Counted from the stretch's first letter, positions 43,163 through 56,434 are shown. The stretch is 64,000 nt of DNA from Turbatrix aceti (GCA_963969345.1 OZ017766.1:7502001-7566000); one strand, 5' to 3'. Made by a program: numbers and translations. Notes: generated from the sequence alone by a model not told the origin.

Positions 43163-46100
43163 CTAAAAAAATTTTTAAATGAATGAAAATAAAATAAAAT
43201 AACGTCAAGTATTTATTTAGAAAAAGAAAAAAGAATCGCGTGAAGAAGTGAATCAAGTTCGCGCGCAACCGCTCGCCCGGCACGTGCCAGTAGCGACTGG
43301 TCAACGCCATAACCAAGCACCCGACTCAAGCACGCTCCGCCCAACAGCTTGGAGTCTCGCGCGCAGGAGCGAGCGTGCTTGGCGGCGGGCGCCGAGTGAT
43401 CGGGCGTGGCATGCAGGAGAAGGATGGGGCATGAATGGATATAGAACATGCAATGGGGGGGGGGGCTTTTTTTTGGGCGTGAAGTAAAAGTCTTGCAAAA
43501 AGTGTTCAAAACTTTTTTTTTACAAAAATGAAATGAAAAATTGGCAAAAAATTTTCGTTGCAAGACTTTTTTTGAAACAAAAAAAAGTTTCGTGCCAAGA
43601 CGCAAAAATCAAAAAAATAATAAATGCAATTTACTTTTTCGTTTCGAGACGCAAAAATTTTTGAAAAAGAAAAAAACACAAAAAACTTTCGTGTCAAGAC
43701 CAATTGAGTACAACCCTTTTCGTGTCGAGACCGACAGATAATTCAACCTCAAAACAATCCAATAAATAAAAATGCACGCTCGCATGAAACGAAGAAAGCG
43801 GCGATACTGGCACTAAATCAAATTGAATCATTTCCGCCTGTCAGCGTCGATTGTTTCTGTCTCGAGACCTCGAAAGTAAATTCCGTATATATTTTTCTCC
43901 ATTTTTGCCTTTTGTGTTTTTGAGTGTTTTTCTTTGGCACGCCGCCGCGCCGTAGTCCGCGCATGGCACCCCCCACCAAGCCGAGAGAGGCGAGATGATA
44001 GAGCTATACTTGCTTCAATCAAGTCAATTCAAGGATAGAAGATTATGCAAATGGGTTCAACGAAATAAGTATCTAGATACTTGTTATATACGCGGTAAGA
44101 AGCCGAGACAGAGCAAAGAGACAAACAAAGGAGACGCCGATCGAGGTGAGTGACCCTGGACACAACACAGTGTATACGTAGTACTCCCCCAAGTAACCCA
44201 GATCATTCGCACCAAATAAAGAAAGGAGACATGAAAATAAAATTTAAAAAATGGATGGATTGACTGGTCCGCGTTGGTACTGGCCGCGGGCGATTGTTTG
44301 ACTATGACTTTTTTTTGGAGGCATGATTTTTGTGACTTTGATTTGGGGCTGTAATTCGGATAGAACAAAGAGAAAACAAAACAAAACCAGGGTACCCCGG
44401 AGACAACTGTTGCGTTTGCGTGTTCTGCCCTGCCCGCCTTGTCACTTTCGATTTGTGGTGGCGTCACGTTCTTCGCGCGCGCAAGCGCCCCCAAAGGGAG
44501 ATGAGGTGCCTGGATGGATGGATGGGATGGACCGCGCGCTGCTGTGATCCTGAAGTCCATCTTGGCGGCAATTCAACTTTCGACCAACACCGCTTTTACC
44601 CTTTTTTTTCAAATTTAAATAAATTTCAAAATTATTCATTTGTCAGCAGAAAAAAAAGCAAAAAAACAATCTTTTTCATGGAACAACAATTTTTTTTATG
44701 AGTCTCCAGGCCATCGTCGTTTTCGTCAATGAGTTGAAAAAAAAACATGAAGGGGTAAATTTTTTTATCTAGTTTAGAAGATCGCTGGCAGGGTTGGTTG
44801 TCCACCCCAAAAACAAGCTTGGATCCACTTAGGCATGCTTAATTGGCCCCTGTCCCTCCCTCGCCAAAGAACACGACGAGCGAGCGTAAAAAATGCAGAT
44901 GAAAGGAGGCTCGATGGCACCCTCGGCGATGGTTTCGAAAGGGGATGTGGCGACCTTGCAAGCTATGTATGTATCTAGATAGCTAGTATTTTGGCGAGAT
45001 AAATGGCCTTGCTCCAAGCTGGCCGCTTTCTTTTTCTTTTTCTTTTTCATTTTCATTTTCCTTGCAGGGCCGTGATTTCGGGGTTGACCAGGGCCGAGGG
45101 CGAAGAGCAAGTCAAGGACGGACAAAGGCAAATGCGCAAGAATACCAACCAACCACCCTCTCCCAAAATTGGATTGGATTGAGCACTCCTTTTCCTTTTT
45201 CTTTTTCTTTTCTTCTTCCCTCCCTTGCGGTCAGAAAACAACGAAGACTATTGTAAAAACCTCAGCATGATCTGTTCAAGTGGCTGTTTATAAGCCAGTT
45301 TTGTTTGTATCTTTGTACATCTACAAAATTTATTTATTCATTTAAAATGCGTGTCACCAGACTAAGAGTGACCGATGGGTGTTGACTGTTGACCGTTGGC
45401 GAATTTTAAACAATGGTTAAACCAATTACATGGTTACTGTACTGTACGACCAGTTTTTTTTTACTCTTCTTCGATGTGAGTTAATTCATTGGTACAAAAC
45501 GACCCGAAAAAAAGAGGGAAAAGAAAAAAAGAAGCGATAATCTCCTACAAAAGCTCCGGAGCTTCAGCATCAAAAGCGGGACATGATTGCAAAAATCCAA
45601 GGAAACGGATATTTGCATGGTAATTACAAAGAAGAAAAAAAGCAAGCAAGCAAGCACAACCAAGCATCGGGCCACCACGCCGATTCGTTTCCTCGCGCGC
45701 GCGTTTGTTCTCTTTTTATGGCCTGCGCGGAGGAGAAAATTAGTTATTACGGTTGTTACGGTCATTTGAATTATGTATAATCTTTTTCGTCTGAAATTGT
45801 TATAAAAATGAATTACGATGGCTAACTGGGGTCAGGGAGGATAAATTTTTTTTTGCGGAGTTTACAGACTTTTCAGAATCCCTCCTGCGGTGATTGTCGG
45901 GCGCATCAGTCTCTTCCGATTACGCAAGATACAGAAAACTTGTCGGCGGCCATCCAGCCATCCATGGCCTGCTGGGGGGGGGGGATTACACGAGTCACGA
46001 CCGGGTAAGCCCGGGTGGATGCATTTCTTTGATCATTCAACGGCGTAGTAGTAGTATCAAGAGCGACTTAACGCAGACTCAAACCTTGCAGGATGGTGGT

Positions 46101-49100
46101 CGGTCGGTCGGTATACCTCAAAGAAGACCATCCACTACATTACGCCTAATCTCCCTTACATGCTACTTACATGCACAAGAAGCGCGAAAAACATTCGCGC
46201 AAAACTGTTTGATGGCAAGGACAGCTGAAAGGCACAAAAATTTGTGTGTACTCAACAACTTTTAACGACTTAGAACAACAACTTGTAGACAGTCGTGGTG
46301 GCGGTAAGGCACTTTGAAGTGCCGACAACGCGCGTGGCACGGCACATGTGCGGGTGCGCGAAAAACCGGATCAGCCGTTTGACTACGTTCGACTAGTACT
46401 GGCGGCGGCGTCATGCGCATTTTGTCCTCTTCTTCGGGAGTTAAGGCGAAGGGAAGCAACACGAACCGAACTCAAAATGCACTGTTTGTTCAAAAGTGAC
46501 CGCGGCAGGATAAAAAGCGCGCCCAAAAATTAATGGTGCCAAAAAGGGCTGCTACCAGCCAAAAGCAAACACTTGTCTTGTCTTGTTCACTTTGGATTTG
46601 GTGGTCTCCAGATGCGCTTCTTGTTTTTTTTTCCTCTTCTCAGGTTGCAACTTTGACTTTTTTTTTCATGTTTTCTGGGAAGCAAAGGTTTTTTTTCAAA
46701 AATTGTCGCGCATCGCGCGGACGTGCAAAGCAAAAAAAAGTTGCTTCATGATGGAGTAGTGTGTCAATTAAAAAGTGACGGACGGGTGGCAGCAGCGGGT
46801 GGTCGAGATGTGACCTGATTAGAAAGTGACAATGAGGCAAGCCAAGGCAACTTGACTTCGACATCGTCGATGGGTCGAGTTCGTGGGGTGACCACGACCA
46901 CGACCACGAATTCGACCCCATTCAAAGAACAAAAAAAGAAGAAGAAGAGGAGACTACTCGAGGCAATAAACCCGGACACTTTTAGATATTTACGCGTGCG
47001 CAGAATATTTGCATTTTTTAGATACGAAGTCGTTTGTGTCGCTCAACAATGGCACCACATTCATCACGTCGTTCGTCGTTTTTTTTGCTTGAAACCGGAT
47101 TGATTCGTGATTTGCGCGTGCGTGCCATGGCATGACTGAACTGCCTATGGCAGGCAGATGGATCAAATTTGCAATTAACCAAAGAGGGTCAATCAAAATC
47201 GTTGATTGATCCATCACCTCTCCCCCTCCCAAAAATTTTTTTTTCTGTTGTTGGTAAACAGGCGAGCAAACAAACGAGCTATCCATCCATCAATTAATTG
47301 TATCAACATTGTATGGCAGGCAGAAAGATGCGCGTGCCATCGTAGAAAAGCTACCTCAAACTTTTTTTTCTGAGTTTGCACAGTTGGTCTCGAGTCTCGA
47401 GTCTCGCGCTCGCTGACTGACTGACCTCAGCCCTAATTGACGCCGCAAACATGACCGTAAATTGTGCTTATTGCAATTTACGTCGCCAGGTTACGCGGAC
47501 AGAAGCATCGGATGACACCACGCAGGGAAAGGGGATTAGGTGACACCGGAACCGGTAAACAATACACAATACATACGCATGACAAGACGTCGTTCGCTTG
47601 TGTCCCCGAAAACGAAAGCAATGAAACCAAAAAAAAGTAAACTTTTTGGGGAAGCAGGAAAACTTGACACTGCAAAATATGTATTTTGCTACAGTATGAA
47701 ATATTATGGGGGACTGACTTTTTTCAACGCAAAGTTTTTTTGTTGACAAAAATGATTCGGACTACAAAAGTGCAGATTCTGGGATAAAAAAGAAAAAATT
47801 GACCAAAAAAAAGTGGCAGAAAAAAAAAAGTTGAAAACATATTTTTTTCAACTTTTTTTAAAAGTTAAAACAAAAGTTGCAAAAAAAATGTAGAAATTCC
47901 ATACGAAAAATGTAAGAATAGTATTAAAAAATGCAAAAAACTATAAAACCTAAAAAAATGATTGACAGACACATATTTTTTTCAATGTATCGCGTTCGGT
48001 CAACGGGATCTTCGGTACTTGACCAAAAGTCCAAAAAAAGTACAACCAGATGACAATTTTCAAGCAGACAGACAACTTTTTCACCATTGGCTAAAAGATG
48101 AACTTTGACTACTTTAGCTGATGAAAAACAAAAACCGTCATAAAAGTGCGTTCAAAAAATATACTTCAACAGGATGTTGCTAAGGTAAGAAAGATCCTCA
48201 TCCGTGTCTGCCAAGGGATGAAAAAAAATGACATCTGGAAAAAAAAATTTCTTGGTTTTTTAATCCGGTCTTGTGACATGAAATTAAATAACTTTTTTAT
48301 GCTCAAAAATTATGGTTTATGTACATGTGTATTTTTTATTTTTTTATCGCTGCAAGTGTTCTTAATTTTGCAAAATAAAAATTTTTTTGCACATTTTGCT
48401 TGTTTTTTCAGTGTGATTCAATACATCGAGTTTTTTTTGCTTCAGATTTTGTCTTGGTTTCGACGAACGAGGAAGAAGATATCTGAGATAACAAGTCAAG
48501 AAAAATTATTGGTAATTGACAAGAAAAAAAGCCCGTTAGCTTCAGACAAACAATAACCGCTTTTTTTTGTTTTTGATTTTTGACAGGGGTGTTGAGGGTT
48601 GTTTTTGCGCATCATCTCCCCGGATCTACTCGACAGGCACAACGGGACACGTCTGTCGCCTCCAAGACGTAAGACATCTTTGTTGTATCGCATCACATCA
48701 CATCACCGGGTACGGATGGCTCTAGCGCATCCGAGACGCAGCAAGCGCCTCGGGCAAACCGGCAGGAGAAAAGAAAAGCCGACGCTCAAAACCGGACGCA
48801 TTTTACGTTTTTTTTTTTCATCTTTCCTCCTTCTAAACTTGTGATCTGCCTTTTTTGAACACACACACACACACACACACGAGCGCAGGCACGAAGAACA
48901 TGGCTTTTTGCTTTCAGAGAAGAAAAGGAAGAAGAAGAAGAAGAAGAAGAGGACCAGGATCGATTATGATCTCTCCGGTGCATCCCTGTCAGCTCCAGGG
49001 ATGCTCACGGACCGGTCAGACAGCTCCTTCAGCATGTTCTTCGTCTGTCTTACGCTTACAAACGAGCGAGCGAGCCGTTTCTGTTTCTGTTTCTGTTTCT

Positions 49101-50771
49101 GTTTCTGCTTTTGTTGCCACCTTCAAACAGGAAAGAAAAGCCAGATGCCTGTTTGTAGACATTTTTGTTTGTTTGCAGATATAAATGCCGATGATTTTTT
49201 TCTTATATTTCCAGTCCCAGTTCCAAAAACCGTTTAGCGACAAGATAGGCCAATTTTCGAGCACGTGCTCGTGCTGCATTCCAGATGGTTGACACATTTT
49301 TTGAAAAAGTTGTTATTTGATCGTTCAATTATAATACCTTTTTTTGTGGGGTAGTTACGGTAAAAAAAAACGACGCGTTTGACAGTATCGAGCCCGGAAG
49401 CAAGTCGACCATTTTCTGTTGGCTGGGTGGGCAACTCACGCGTCGTTCTCCCAAGAATATACTGTTTTCTTGTTCGTGTTCGTTCGTGTTTTTCAGGTTT
49501 CAGACAAACTTGCTTATCTCGAAAACCAGATTTACCGGATGTATTGGCTGGCTTGACTTTTGGGGCCTTTCCTAAATAACTTTCTTTCAGTTATCCGTAG
49601 TTTTTATCGTATTATACATAGTTTATCGTTTATCTTTTTCGACGGACTAAAATTTTTGATTAATGTAAGTGTTCCCAGCGTTTTCTCTGTATGTATTAAC
49701 AGATAAAAAAAAATCGTTGTCAGCCCGGTTCTTTTTTTGTTTTGTTTTGTTTTTCGTTCGATTGCGCACCGGGTAAAACCCAACACACATACACATACAC
49801 GTGATGACACGATTGCCTCTGGCAAAATCAAGTGGACCAAAAATGCGTTGAGTAGAGAGATATATACATAGTATTCATGTTTTTGTCTCTCCGGAACGTG
49901 CATCACCTTCATCAAGGGTTTTTTTTTTACCTGCCTTCTGCCTTCGTCCATGTGATCGATCGTGTCGGGTACTATGTATCTAAATATTTATACATACATA
50001 TTGCGCATGATGTTAGGAAGCTGGCTGGCATCCGACAAGGTCACTGTCAAGCTCACGCCGTCGTCGCCGGAGGGGAGGAAAAACACAAGCGCGCGCTCGC
50101 GCGCGCGGATGAATCAAATCGGAGGCGGAAAGCCGGCTGGCTGCCTGGCGCCGAAGGCAATTCGAGTTATCCGCTGATGCTGGTGGTGCTGATGCTGCAG
50201 CAATTTTCGCCCGGTGCTTGTTTGCCGTTTCAGCTGTTGTTGAAACCGGTTCGTGGTAATTTTTGTTTCGTGTCGTCCCCCTCCTTATTTTTTCTTGATC
50301 CCGTCACCTCGGTTCCCGTTTCCCGTTTCGTGTTTCCCGTTTTTGGCGTTGAACCAGAAAACGAAACGAAGACGAACAAGCCAGCCGAAAGAAAGACGGG
50401 AAGAAAAATACACATAACAGGCGCACACGATGAAGAGGAGGCCTCGGAGATAGTAGACCACTTGCGAGGGTGGCGCGGAACGACGCCACCCCAGATGCCT
50501 CCCTCCGCAGGAGAAGAGACAACGACGACGACGACGACGACGACGACGTGATGATTATATCCCCCCCCCCTCTTTTGCTTGTCCGCGCGCGCGTTTCCAA
50601 ACGCAAAACGATAATGTTGGCCATCGTTTGTCTTTTTTTCCTTCCTTCATTCCAATCGTGATAAATAAATAAATAAAATATTTGATTGCTTTTCCAGTTT
50701 GTTTCTTTCTAACACCTTTAAACCATTTTTTCTTTCAGGCAGGTCAGTCGTGTATCGACAGTGCCGGGGCG
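43163..50771. other. Gene-poor interval between bHLH and MADF genes
   Basis: About 7.6 kb without a supported coding gene. Contents are the ATTTCGTGTCGAGAC-type repeat cluster at 43553-43870, an octamer ATGCAAAT at 44045-44052, a (CA)n tract near 48859-48880, a GAA/AGA tract near 48915-48950, (TTTCTG)n at about 49079-49110, (ACG)n at about 50519-50549, and a GTTCG fragment near 49470. A possible non-coding exon at about 48589-48668 (acceptor TTTGACAG, donor GTAAGA) could be a 5'-UTR exon of the MADF gene. Two divergent developmental regulators flank it, so it is likely to hold their control regions. Confidence 0.45.
43553..43735 (+). repeat. Degenerate tandem motif TTTCGTGTCGAGAC, five copies
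   Basis: TTTCGTTGCAAGAC, TTTCGTGCCAAGAC, TTTCGTTTCGAGAC, TTTCGTGTCAAGAC and TTTCGTGTCGAGAC occur at about 43553, 43588, 43638, 43686 and 43718, separated by A-rich spacers. They begin about 400 bases upstream of the bHLH ATG. The reverse complement CTCGACACGAAA also occurs singly at several distant places (near 366, 12415, 22308, 36661). Confidence 0.65.
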
Positions 50772-52371
50772 ATGGACGACGACTCCAGGTGCGCGTCGAC
50801 GGCCGCTACGATCACAGACGACGACTCGAGGCCGATGACGTTTAATGAGATGCTCATCCAGGAGGTCAGAGCCCATCCCGAGCTCTACGACCAACAACAC
50901 CGGGTTTGTACGGATAACGGCGAGCGAAATCTCATCTGGGAGGCAATCGCGCTCAGAATCGATGACAGTGTGACCGGTGAATTTGCGAAGAAAAGATGGC
51001 TCCAGATGCGAGATCGGTACCGAAAAGAACTCAAATCAGCTCTCAAAACGGGTGTCATCCCTAAATGGCCTTATTTTGAGAAACTATCGTGGCTGGATCC
51101 CTACCTGAAAGACAACAAGCCGGGTTCTATTTCGAGTTCCTTCATCGGCCATGGCCTGGGCGGTTTCGTCAAAGACGACGTGGAACAGGGTGATTTCTTG
51201 GTTTTTTTATGTGTCAATGCATTTGTCTTGTTTTTGAGCATTTGAGCCTGGGTGGACGTTTCCCGGAAAAACCTGGGGTACTGTAGTGAAAAAAAAGTGG
51301 CGACATCAGTCAGAAACAAACAATTTTTTTTCTTTGGGTTATTGGGGCTGAACTTTGGGTGGATAATGTTCAGTCATTGAACAGAAAAAAAAAATGTTAG
51401 CAATCTTCAAAAAATTTTTAAATACATAATTTTTTTTCAGGAGACGTCCTAGACTTCTCCAACTACGCAGCGAGTCTCAGCGCCAACGCACTTCTTGAAA
51501 ATATCATGGCAGTTAGTGGAGGGTCATTTCCATCCGGGGATAGTGAGTTTTACCTGTTTCAGGTAATTTTTTTCAAATTGTTTGATTTTTTGCAGGAAAG
51601 CCATCCGGGATGTCCCATTCCGAGCTCTCACCTGACAGCGCGGTAGCCTCTACCTCCGACGATGGCGATCATCGAGGAATGTCAAGCAACGGTGACGTCG
51701 CTGATACCGGTGATAACCACTTTCTAAGCCCTTTCTCAAACCTCGATAATTCTGCAGCCGCCGGACTTCTCATGAAACTCGAAGCCATAAATTCAGCAGC
51801 CGCAGCCGCAGCAGCTCAACAGGAGCCGCGAATCCTGGACCAGAAATTGATTGTACCGCTCCGGAATACGAGCAACTCTCCGCCGACTCGCGGTACACGG
51901 AGCCGTAATCCACCGTATCTCGTGCGTCGGGGCGGAGGACTCAAAGTCAAGCCCCAAATCGGAGCCCGAAAAAGTCTTCTCCAGAGCGACGGAGAATCCT
52001 TTGGCTGCTTCAAGGCAAGTCCCAGATCGGCCAGTGAATCTTCCAGCGAATCTTTAAAAACGGGAAATTTACCTGGAAATGTTGCACCTCCTGCCGTAAG
52101 AGTTGAAAATAAGTCTACAGATGATTTCACAAATCCCGAATGGGCAAATGACGAAGATATGCTTTTTGCGAGACTCGTCGTTGTTAGACTCAAGAAATTT
52201 GCTGCAAAAGAGAGACGCGGGGTACGTTTTATGGATTTTTACCTGAGCCAGGTAAATTTAAATATTTTTTTTCAGATCCGTGCCCGCATCAGCGAACTCA
52301 TCGACGAGAAAGAAGAAGAAGCAGAATTATCTTCCAAGATGCCCGGTCCATCGCCGCACATTGTGCCATGA
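50772..52371 (+). CDS. MADF-BESS domain transcription factor
   Basis: Exons 50772-51189, 51441-51542, 51596-52221 and 52276-52371 give 413 residues. The start follows an acceptor (TTTCTTTCAG) 33 bases upstream. The MADF domain spans about residues 23-105: FNEMLIQEVRAHPELYD, then NLIWEAIALRID, KKRWLQMRDRYRKELK and WPYFEKLSWLDPYL, a Myb/SANT-like DNA-binding fold. A low-complexity Ser/Ala middle follows. The C terminus DEDMLFARLVVVRLKKFA...IRARISELID fits a BESS motif used for protein-protein contact. MADF-BESS proteins are sequence-specific nuclear regulators. The last intron is 54 bases with no stop in frame, so its retention would add 18 residues between the two halves of the BESS motif. Confidence 0.85.
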
Positions 52372-52516
52372 TTCAGTCCAACACCTGATTCACCTGACTC
52401 ACCTGATTTTTCCGTGTTAATACAAACCCGGTGCCATTCGACCCCTTCGCCTTTCTGACGGCTTCAGAAACGTGTTGTACTGTACTGTACGTATTTATTT
52501 CTGCCATTGCCGTAAG

Positions 52517-52568
52517 ATTTCATCATCATCATCATCGTCATCGTCATCTTCATCTTCATCTTCATCAT
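52517..52568 (+). repeat. (CAT/CGT/CTT)n microsatellite in MADF 3' flank
   Basis: A run of ATC-phase triplets (CATCATCATCATCGTCATC...) of about 50 bases after the stop codon of the MADF gene. Confidence 0.8.
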
Positions 52569-52625
52569 CGCCATTTATGTATTTTTATTCGCTTACGGGC
52601 GTCTCAAAAATTGTTAGAAAATATG

Positions 52626-52631
52626 AATAAA
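52626..52631 (+). terminator. Polyadenylation signal of MADF gene
   Basis: AATAAA lies about 255 bases after the MADF stop codon, the first such signal on this strand downstream. Confidence 0.4.
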
Positions 52632-53673
52632 GTTAGTTCGAGTTGTATAAATACACTTGACTTTGCCGGCCAGCATACTGCTGCTGCTGCGGCCACCGTA
52701 TCCAATCTTATGATATTTTTGGAGAGGTGTCGAGCTTTAATGCATACATATATATACACACACATAATCGAACGAACCCGCCACATTATGTCATTTTCGA
52801 GTGGACTCAAAAGTCGACGCATCCGTAATTGAATCCGAAAGAGCAAGCTAAGCCTGACTGAATGTGCAAACACGGTCATTGTTTTACCCGCGACGGCATG
52901 ATCAAGTCTGGGAAGAACTTTTTTTGTGCCGAATAATATTTGTCGGAGGGTACTACGTAGTATTGTCGTAGTCGACACTATCGAGTCGACCGACCGGCAA
53001 TACAATGCTTGCTACTTTTTTTTGCTCGCACTGTTCAACGGTGCACTAACTGAATGAATAAATGAATGAATGAATAAATCAAAGCTAACCCGAGTCAGAG
53101 ATGCTTTTGATCATTTATGAATGCTTAGCGACACCTGAGGTAGCCTGATCGCGTGGCAAAGGCATCAAATTCACCCTTTACCCACACACTTTTTTTTGAT
53201 CTTGAAGGCAATCCGCTTTGTAGCTGCGTGCACGACTTGTCACTTTTTTGTACCCATTTGTTCACCTTTTTTGTTGCTTCTTTTTGTCATATCTGCACAC
53301 TTTGGGCGTGTCTACAAAGATAAATATAATACAAATTAAGTTTCATTGAATGAGACTTCATTTAATAGTGTCATCTGCAAGGCGACACTTTTTCTTCGGA
53401 AAGCTTACAACTCTCGGTGCACGCGTCGACTGTCGACTCAAATCAAAAAAAAGAAAGGCGGAGCAAACCTTTTCGCGCCTAGGACACGGTTTGGAGACCA
53501 AAACTGACCACAAAACCCAACGACCGCCGAGCTACTGTACACTCTACACTCTACACTCTCGCTACTCTAAATATTTATTATACTCGTCGTCGTACTCACC
53601 TGTAATATTTGACAGACTAGTAATATTTGTTTGTTTGTGTGTTTAATTTTGCCAAAACTTTTTGCCATCAAAA
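52632..53673. other. Intergenic between MADF and DM-domain genes
   Basis: About 1 kb. It includes an ATGAATGAATGAAT microsatellite near 53053-53075 and a CTCTACACT triplet run near 53541. No gene seen. The DM gene promoter should lie in the right part. Confidence 0.45.
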
Positions 53674-55813
53674 ATGTCAGCATCGTCCAGGAATAATAAT
53701 CTTTCTCTCGCGGAGATTGAACAAATTATTCGATTGAAGCAGGAAAAAAATCAGCGGACCCCAAAATGCGCGAGGTGCCGAAATCATGGGGCTGTATCGG
53801 CGCTCAAAGGTATGCAAATTTTGAATTTGTTTTTTTTTGGGGTTCTTTAAAAATAACGTTTTTAGGTCACAAAAGATTCTGTCAGTGGAAAGATTGCATG
53901 TGTGACAAATGTAACCTCATCGCAGAACGGCAGAGAGTCATGGCTGCGCAGGTAGCGTTGAGGAGACAGCAGTCCCAGGAGGAGAAAGAAGCCCGGGAAC
54001 TTGAGATCTTGCTTGGAGACAACGGTTGGTTTTTTGAAAAAATGAGTTTTCATCGTTCAAAAATCAGAAAAACGATGATTTGGTTTTTTTCTTTTTTTTT
54101 CTTTTTTTATTTTGATCCATAAAATTTTTGTTGTAAACCAAACAAAAATTTCATATTGATCACTGAAAAAATCTAAATAAAATTGTTGTTTGTGTTTTGG
54201 TTTTTTATCATCAAAAATATTTAGCTTGATTTACAACAAAGATTTCATTTAGCCCAAGAACTGCTCAACACACTGCGTCAGCGCGAAGGCTCGACAGACA
54301 GCAGCGGTGAAGGTGAAGGTGAAGGTGCCCCTACAGGTACGGTTTCTTTCTTTCTTTCAAAAAAATAAATAAATACAATAATCAAAATCAAAATCAAAAT
54401 ACAAAAAAACCAAAAAAAAGTTGATACAATGTTGGGAGTTGGTTTGTTAGCTGCCTGGGGACAGCTAACAAACAACGGCTCGCGTCTCCTAAACCCGTTG
54501 TCCCCCCCCCTGTTCTCGACGTAACGCGATACCTGCTGGTTTCTCGCGCAGCGCGCGCATCATTTGTGAGTGTACTGTGTATACCCGAGAGAAGAATCAC
54601 TCCCTCCTGCTGCTAATTTGCGTGACACGACAACTTAGTAGTTAGTTAGCTCCCACAAACAAACCCGCTCTCGTTCGATGGATGACACCTAGCACCTTGT
54701 TTTGACCTGCTAATTGACCACTTGAACACCCCTGAATGGAGACAGAAGCCGACTCCAGGTGTCAACAGTTGTTGTTCTTATCGTGTTTGTTTGCGCACTT
54801 TCTCGGCCAGGTTTGGGACAGTAGCCTTCCGGATTGGGTTACCGTAACAATTTTTTTTTGATGTTTCTTATTTTTTATCCAGCGCTTCTAAAATTCTGAA
54901 TTTTATTTTGTTTTCAATTTTTTTTACTTTGAACACACTGGAGACTACGGTAAGAACCGAGAACCGAATTGGGTTACCGTAACAATTATTTTTATTTTTT
55001 TTTCTTTCATCGAAAATTTCTTATTTTCAAAATTTTGACTCTAATATTTGGGTTCTGGCATAAATATTTACTTTCTGGAGATTACGGTAAGAAAATGAAA
55101 TGTCAGTTGCAAGCATGCACAAAAGTAATTGAGTTTGTGTTGCGTTGACCGGCCAAGCCAAGTGCACGTTTGTCTCTGGATGCAAAGGACGCAACTCTCT
55201 CAATCCCATAAATAATTGAAAAACACTCACAAATCCATTGGCCCCGATAACAAGCGGAGAAGCTAATCTCGAAAAGTCGCCGTATTGCGCTCGCGGGAGG
55301 GGACAAAAGTGACACTTAGCGGCTCAATTGGGCGAACAGGTTAATCGCCAGGTGTCACCTCGCGCATTTTCATTAAAATATTTAGTAAATACTTGGCTAA
55401 CTGACTTTTCATAAGCTACCGTAACCATCAAATAAAAAAATTTTTTAGACAACTCCCCAAGCTCAGAATTGGATAAAAAATCGCCTCGACCGTCAGAAAC
55501 TTCCAACATTGGCAAAAGAAGCCGGCCAACGAGTGCCGAAGCAGATGACGAAGAACCTCCGATGAAGAAAACATTCTCCCTACCGGCAATTAATCCGACA
55601 AACTCGGAAAAGCAGTCGTCATCCCCTGCGTTTTCGTTGCCAAATTCTTCGCCGGTGAACATCAATACGTCGATGGCGTCGCTGTTTCCGGTTGGCGCTT
55701 TTTCACAGGGCGCACTTTCGGCAGCCGCGACAATGCATCCTTTTCTCTATCAATCTCTGATGCGATTTCCATCGGCTCCACCGGCCGGGGGATTCGGATT
55801 TTTTGGAATGTGA
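53674..55813 (+). CDS. DM-domain (DMRT) transcription factor
   Basis: Exons 53674-53809, 53866-54024, 54253-54336 and 55449-55813 give 247 residues. The DM domain is at about residues 28-80: [20 protein letters not shown], then [26 protein letters not shown]. It has the full set of Cys/His ligands for two intertwined zinc sites and the C-terminal recognition helix that enters the minor groove. The rest is acidic, with a GEGEGEG run and a Ser/Pro-rich tail. Founders of the family (Doublesex, MAB-3) control sexual differentiation. A single DM domain is seen, unlike MAB-3, which has two. Intron 3 is unusually long (1112 bp) and contains a hairpin at 54443-54472. Confidence 0.93.
54443..54472. 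repeat. 11-bp inverted repeat in DM-gene intron 3
   Basis: TTTGTTAGCTG at 54443-54453 and CAGCTAACAAA at 54462-54472 are perfect reverse complements around an 8-base loop. The long intron that contains it is otherwise without coding potential. Confidence 0.8.
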
Positions 55814-55904
55814 TGATTTTTTTTTTGAATTTTTTTTGTAAATTTTGTATTTAGTTTCGTTCGAATGTATGAAAAGAAACCCTCCAAGCTAGCCAATTTA
55901 TGTG

Positions 55905-56375
55905 CGAACAGCCGTTTTTTTGTTCGCGAACGAAAACGAACAATTTTTAAATTTGGTTCGGAAAATCGAACAAACGCGAACATTTTTGAACGTGTTCGCG
56001 AACGAGTTTAAACACAAATAAACATCAAACTGATTTTTTTAAATATTTTTTTTTTCGAAATTTTGTTCATCCGAGATGAAAAAACATGTGTTTTCACGTT
56101 TTCTTATTTTGGATAAGTCATTTTACATTTTTTTTGTTAAATTTGATAAATGTTATTTGGCATTTATTTGTCCAAAAAATTTGTGACTGTTTTCCTAATT
56201 TTACCTAAATTTTTGTTTGTTTTATTTGTTCGGAAAATTATATTTTGTTCGCGAACGTACACGAACAAGTAATTAAAAAAAATTTTGTTCGCGAACACAA
56301 ATTTAAGAAAAAAAAGTGTTCGCGAACGAACACGCAGAGGATCAAATTTGTTCGTCAACGTACACGAACATTCGC
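55905..56375. repeat. GTTCG-family element between DM and MSP genes
   Basis: Contains GTTCGCGAACGAAAACGAAC and GTGTTCGCGAACGAG on the left, and GTTCGCGAACGTACACGAAC, TTGTTCGCGAACAC and GTGTTCGCGAACGAACACG on the right. An AT-rich centre carries no frame. Termini are less clear than at 7720-8017. Confidence 0.6.
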
Positions 56376-56404
56376 TCAATCGCCAAAAAATTTTGCTTCA
56401 GACA

Positions 56405-56410
56405 TTTATT
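56405..56410 (-). terminator. Polyadenylation signal of the MSP gene
   Basis: AATAAA on the minus strand lies 24 bases beyond the MSP stop codon, very close, as expected for the short 3' ends of MSP genes. Confidence 0.6.
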
Positions 56411-56434
56411 TCCGCACAAGACACGACACCAGAA

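Noticed and set aside
49877..50551. 224-codon plus-strand frame
   Set aside because: Composition is simple-repeat driven (poly-Thr from ACG repeats, tracts of Phe/Val) with no recognisable domain.
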